A stretch of DNA of 64,000 nucleotides, taken from Candidatus Rokuibacteriota bacterium (GTDB taxonomy: Bacteria; Methylomirabilota; Methylomirabilia; Rokubacteriales; CSP1-6). The notes under the pieces were generated by a model. That model saw nothing but the letters and a program-made list of their open reading frames with translations, did not search any database and was not told where the DNA came from. The translations under genes and the position numbers were made by a program. The stretch covers positions 124,001-188,000 of the forward strand of contig QHSX01000044.1 in NCBI GenBank assembly GCA_003221695.1, read 5' to 3'. Positions 61,817 to 64,000 of this stretch are shown here, piece after piece (positions within the stretch are counted from its first letter, which is position 1; each line of letters begins with the position of its first letter).

Positions 61817-62054
61817 GCTCGACCCCCAAAACCGACTTGGGTTCGCCATAAGTTCGCAGGTCTCATGGCATTAAGGGGGAACATCTCGACTACCAACCAA
61901 ATTAGCCGGAATGCATGCCATCGGCATAGCTATTTGCTGGGATCTGATCGAAGGACACTTGACCTGCGCAGTCTTCGACAGGACGGACAGCGCCGCCATG
62001 GCGCCACCGGGCAGGAACTCCTACGAGCCGCTACTGCCGGGGAGGCCCCTGCGC

Positions 62055-63422
62055 TTATCCACCCCAGAGGCGTTGCCACCACTTCCGCGGCTGGCCGGGC
62101 AGGTCACCATAGTCGGCGCGCATCTTCTTGCGGATTTCGTCGATCGACCAACTGGTGAGCGCGGCCAAGGTCTGCGCCTCGCGATCGGCGCGGCGGTACA
62201 GCTCCTCGCGGTATCGCTTCGCGGCCTCGCAGACCTCCGTGCCCTTCCACGGATGGCGCAGGATATAACGGCCCTGGAAGATCGCCCGATCCGCGGTCTC
62301 CTGGAACACGAGGTCTTCGGGGAAGTGGGCGGCGTCGTAACGCACGTGCAGCCGCGTCACAAACACATCGACCGCGCCGCCGGGAGCGAAGCGGGGGCTC
62401 CGGGGACCCGGGATCGCCGGGCCGGTAGGCCGCTGATCCACCCAGAACACGCCGAGCTGGAGCAGCTCGTCCGGCGTCAGCGGGTCCGCCGCGCAGGGAT
62501 CGCACCAGTTCATGTCCCAGGCGTACTCGAGGAAGACCACGCGCATATCCTCCTTCTTCACCTGCTGGGCGAACATGTCGCGATAAAAGCGCGGAAACTC
62601 GCCGCGGATGAAGAGAGGGATCTCGACGTCGCTCGGCAGCCGCACCGTCCGGTAGTTCGTGGTCTCCACGCGGCCCCGAGGCGTGAGCGCGTAGACGAAC
62701 AGTTCCTGTGGTCCGGCGGCATTCACGGTGCCCAGGCGGATCGGCAGCATGAACTTCGGCGACTCGTAGGCCATCTGAATCGGCCGGAGATAGGTGAAGC
62801 CCAGCTTCGACTGCTCCTGGAGATTCACCTTGGCCACGAAGAACTTCATGTTCTGCTTGATATAGCTGCCCAGGATGGCCGAGGTGCCTGCGGGGATGCG
62901 ATAGCCATTCTCGCGGAGCCAGGTTTCGAGCCCGGCACTCTCGCCGGCCGACAGGATCAGGATGTCGTACTCGCCGATGGTATAGCGCGCCTCGATCGTG
63001 ACACCGAGGCTCTTGGCCCGCGCCTCCGCGTCACCCTTGGCCCCTGCCATCATCCCCGGCGCCGACCGCAGTGGGCTGAGCATGCGCGGCCGGCACGGGT
63101 CCTCGTCGAAGTACTCGACCAGGCGCGGCGCCGTGTAGGCGTCGAGGTGCTCGACGACCGCCCGCTCGCCGACGTGGATCTGCCCTTTCTCGAGGACGGT
63201 GGGCACCGGCACGACGAGGGCGAACTCCTTGGGGTCGCCCCTGAAGTCGTTGACCATCGTGAGCACGGTCTTGTCCGCGTTCCGCGCCAGGACGACCAGC
63301 GACGCCTGGTTGAACAGCTTGGTGTCGGCCTTGGCGACATAGAAGCCGCAGAACGCGAGCACCGCCGGCGCGCAGGCCAGCGCGGCCAGCGCACTCGTTC
63401 CCAGGATGAGCAGTCGTTTCAT
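62055..63422 (-). CDS. Exported DUF2330 protein
   Basis: A 455-residue protein of unknown function. A signal peptide (LLILGTSALAALACAPAVLA) is followed by FCGFYVAKADTKLFNQAS, the DUF2330 opening, FALVVPVPTVLEKGQIHVG, and a Cys-rich middle (NWCDPCAADPLTPDELL). DUF2330 genes are often near RnfD-like genes, as here, where the ATG overlaps the RnfD-like stop by four bases. Secretion and paired Cys suggest metal or disulfide use; this is inference. Confidence 0.85.
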   Translation of the reverse strand: MKRLLILGTSALAALACAPAVLAFCGFYVAKADTKLFNQASLVVLARNADKTVLTMVNDFRGDPKEFALVVPVPTVLEKGQIHVGERAVVEHLDAYTAPRLVEYFDEDPCRPRMLSPLRSAPGMMAGAKGDAEARAKSLGVTIEARYTIGEYDILILSAGESAGLETWLRENGYRIPAGTSAILGSYIKQNMKFFVAKVNLQEQSKLGFTYLRPIQMAYESPKFMLPIRLGTVNAAGPQELFVYALTPRGRVETTNYRTVRLPSDVEIPLFIRGEFPRFYRDMFAQQVKKEDMRVVFLEYAWDMNWCDPCAADPLTPDELLQLGVFWVDQRPTGPAIPGPRSPRFAPGGAVDVFVTRLHVRYDAAHFPEDLVFQETADRAIFQGRYILRHPWKGTEVCEAAKRYREELYRRADREAQTLAALTSWSIDEIRKKMRADYGDLPGQPRKWWQRLWGG

Positions 63423-64000
63423 GCTGAGCTCCTTTCCAGTGCCGAGGGGAATCGAGCGCGTTCGCGGTCGGGGTGCGCCCCGAGGCCCGTCTCGGTGGGC
63501 GCGACTGCCGACGGCCATCGATAGCGCCGTCCGGGCAAAAGCCAGTCGATGACCGGCACGAGCAGCGAGGCGACCGCCAGGGACCAGAGGAAGCCATTCG
63601 TCCGAAACAGGACGAACTGGACGACGTATGCGCCGGCGGCGACGAGGCCTGCGAAGAGCATGCGACCGACCCGAGAGTCCGGCGTCGTCTTGGGGTCGGA
63701 GATCATAAAGAACGCGAAGAGGATGAGGGCCCCGCTCTCGAGGCGGTGGATCGGAACGGCGACTGGTTCGCGCAGCCACATCGAGCGGCCGAAGAGGAGC
63801 GCGGCCCAGGTGCCGAGGAACACCAGCGTCACATCGGCCCGCCTGGCCCGCGTGACCACCAGGCACCCTGCCGACGCCATGAGGAAGCCGAAGGTCGCGG
63901 CGCTCCCCCACTGGCCCGGGGACACCCACACCTGCCCGGTGACCAGCATCATCACCACGAGGCCGAAATTCGTGGGGTTGAAGACGTGCTTACGACGCCA
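63419..64000 (-). CDS. RnfD/NqrB-like membrane protein (5' end beyond window)
   Basis: The last 193 residues of a membrane protein. KHVFNPTNFGLVVMMLVTGQ, VWVSPGQWGSAATFGFLMAS and ILFAFFMISDPKTTPDSRVG are RnfD/NqrB-type segments; in RnfD a Thr in such a helix can carry covalent flavin, but the true flavin site cannot be confirmed on this fragment. No other rnf genes are in the window. It is coupled to the DUF2330 gene. Confidence 0.8.
   Translation of the reverse strand, partial: WRRKHVFNPTNFGLVVMMLVTGQVWVSPGQWGSAATFGFLMASAGCLVVTRARRADVTLVFLGTWAALLFGRSMWLREPVAVPIHRLESGALILFAFFMISDPKTTPDSRVGRMLFAGLVAAGAYVVQFVLFRTNGFLWSLAVASLLVPVIDWLLPGRRYRWPSAVAPTETGLGAHPDRERARFPSALERSSA

Overview
The window is a 64 kb piece of a very GC-rich, gene-dense bacterial chromosome. 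Genes overlap by 1-8 bases, many start with GTG or TTG, and operons are long. A full cofactor F420 pathway, LLM-class F420 oxidoreductases, molybdenum hydroxylases, a Liv-type ABC transporter and thiolase/DUF35 pairs together suggest an uncultured soil or subsurface lineage such as Candidatus Rokubacteria/Methylomirabilota. That placement is inference from gene content. There is no rRNA and no complete tRNA.

Layout. 1-9.7 kb (minus): glnA, amt and a PII gene behind a sigma-54-type promoter, preceded by a sigma-54 activator, a receiver-kinase hybrid, a small lipoprotein and a membrane kinase. Kinase, lipoprotein, activator and glnB come in the same order as E. coli glrK-qseG-glrR-glnB. 9.8-18.5 kb (plus): an F420 operon with cofG, cofH, cofD, cofC, cofE and an NpdG-like reductase, plus an embedded HU gene. 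18.5-21.1 kb (minus): CopD-like protein, HAD phosphatase, a cysteine-desulfurase homologue without its PLP lysine, and tusA. 21.1-24.5 kb: GGDEF and HD-GYP c-di-GMP genes and a GDSL hydrolase. 24.5-30.1 kb: TPR protein, Gfo/Idh oxidoreductase, thiolase/DUF35/LLM set and CYTH protein. 30.1-40.5 kb (minus): transglutaminase-like protein and a cluster with two molybdenum hydroxylase large subunits, one FAD and one FeS subunit, an enamidase-like amidohydrolase and an HpaB-type monooxygenase, probably for N-heterocycle breakdown. 40.6-47.5 kb (plus): two related small membrane proteins, an exported protein, livJHMGF and a TlpA-like protein. 47.5-53.5 kb: acyltransferase, GNAT, VIT1, a two-gene YeeE/YedE transporter, a TauE exporter, two decayed genes and a CREST-family protein. 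53.6-64 kb: a tRNA-Gly 3' fragment, then pbpC with an alpha-2-macroglobulin gene, DUF2330 and a partial RnfD-like gene.

Two observations stand out. (1) The second YeeE/YedE gene has an in-frame TGA exactly where the family has the Cys of GGYCPGT. It is followed by a hairpin whose AGGU loop starts 17 nt after the TGA, the same geometry as the E. coli fdhF SECIS, so this is a strong selenoprotein candidate. (2) A repeat family fills four intercistronic gaps, always in the same orientation, starting around the stop of the upstream gene and ending at the start codon of the downstream gene, with tandem copies at three loci.
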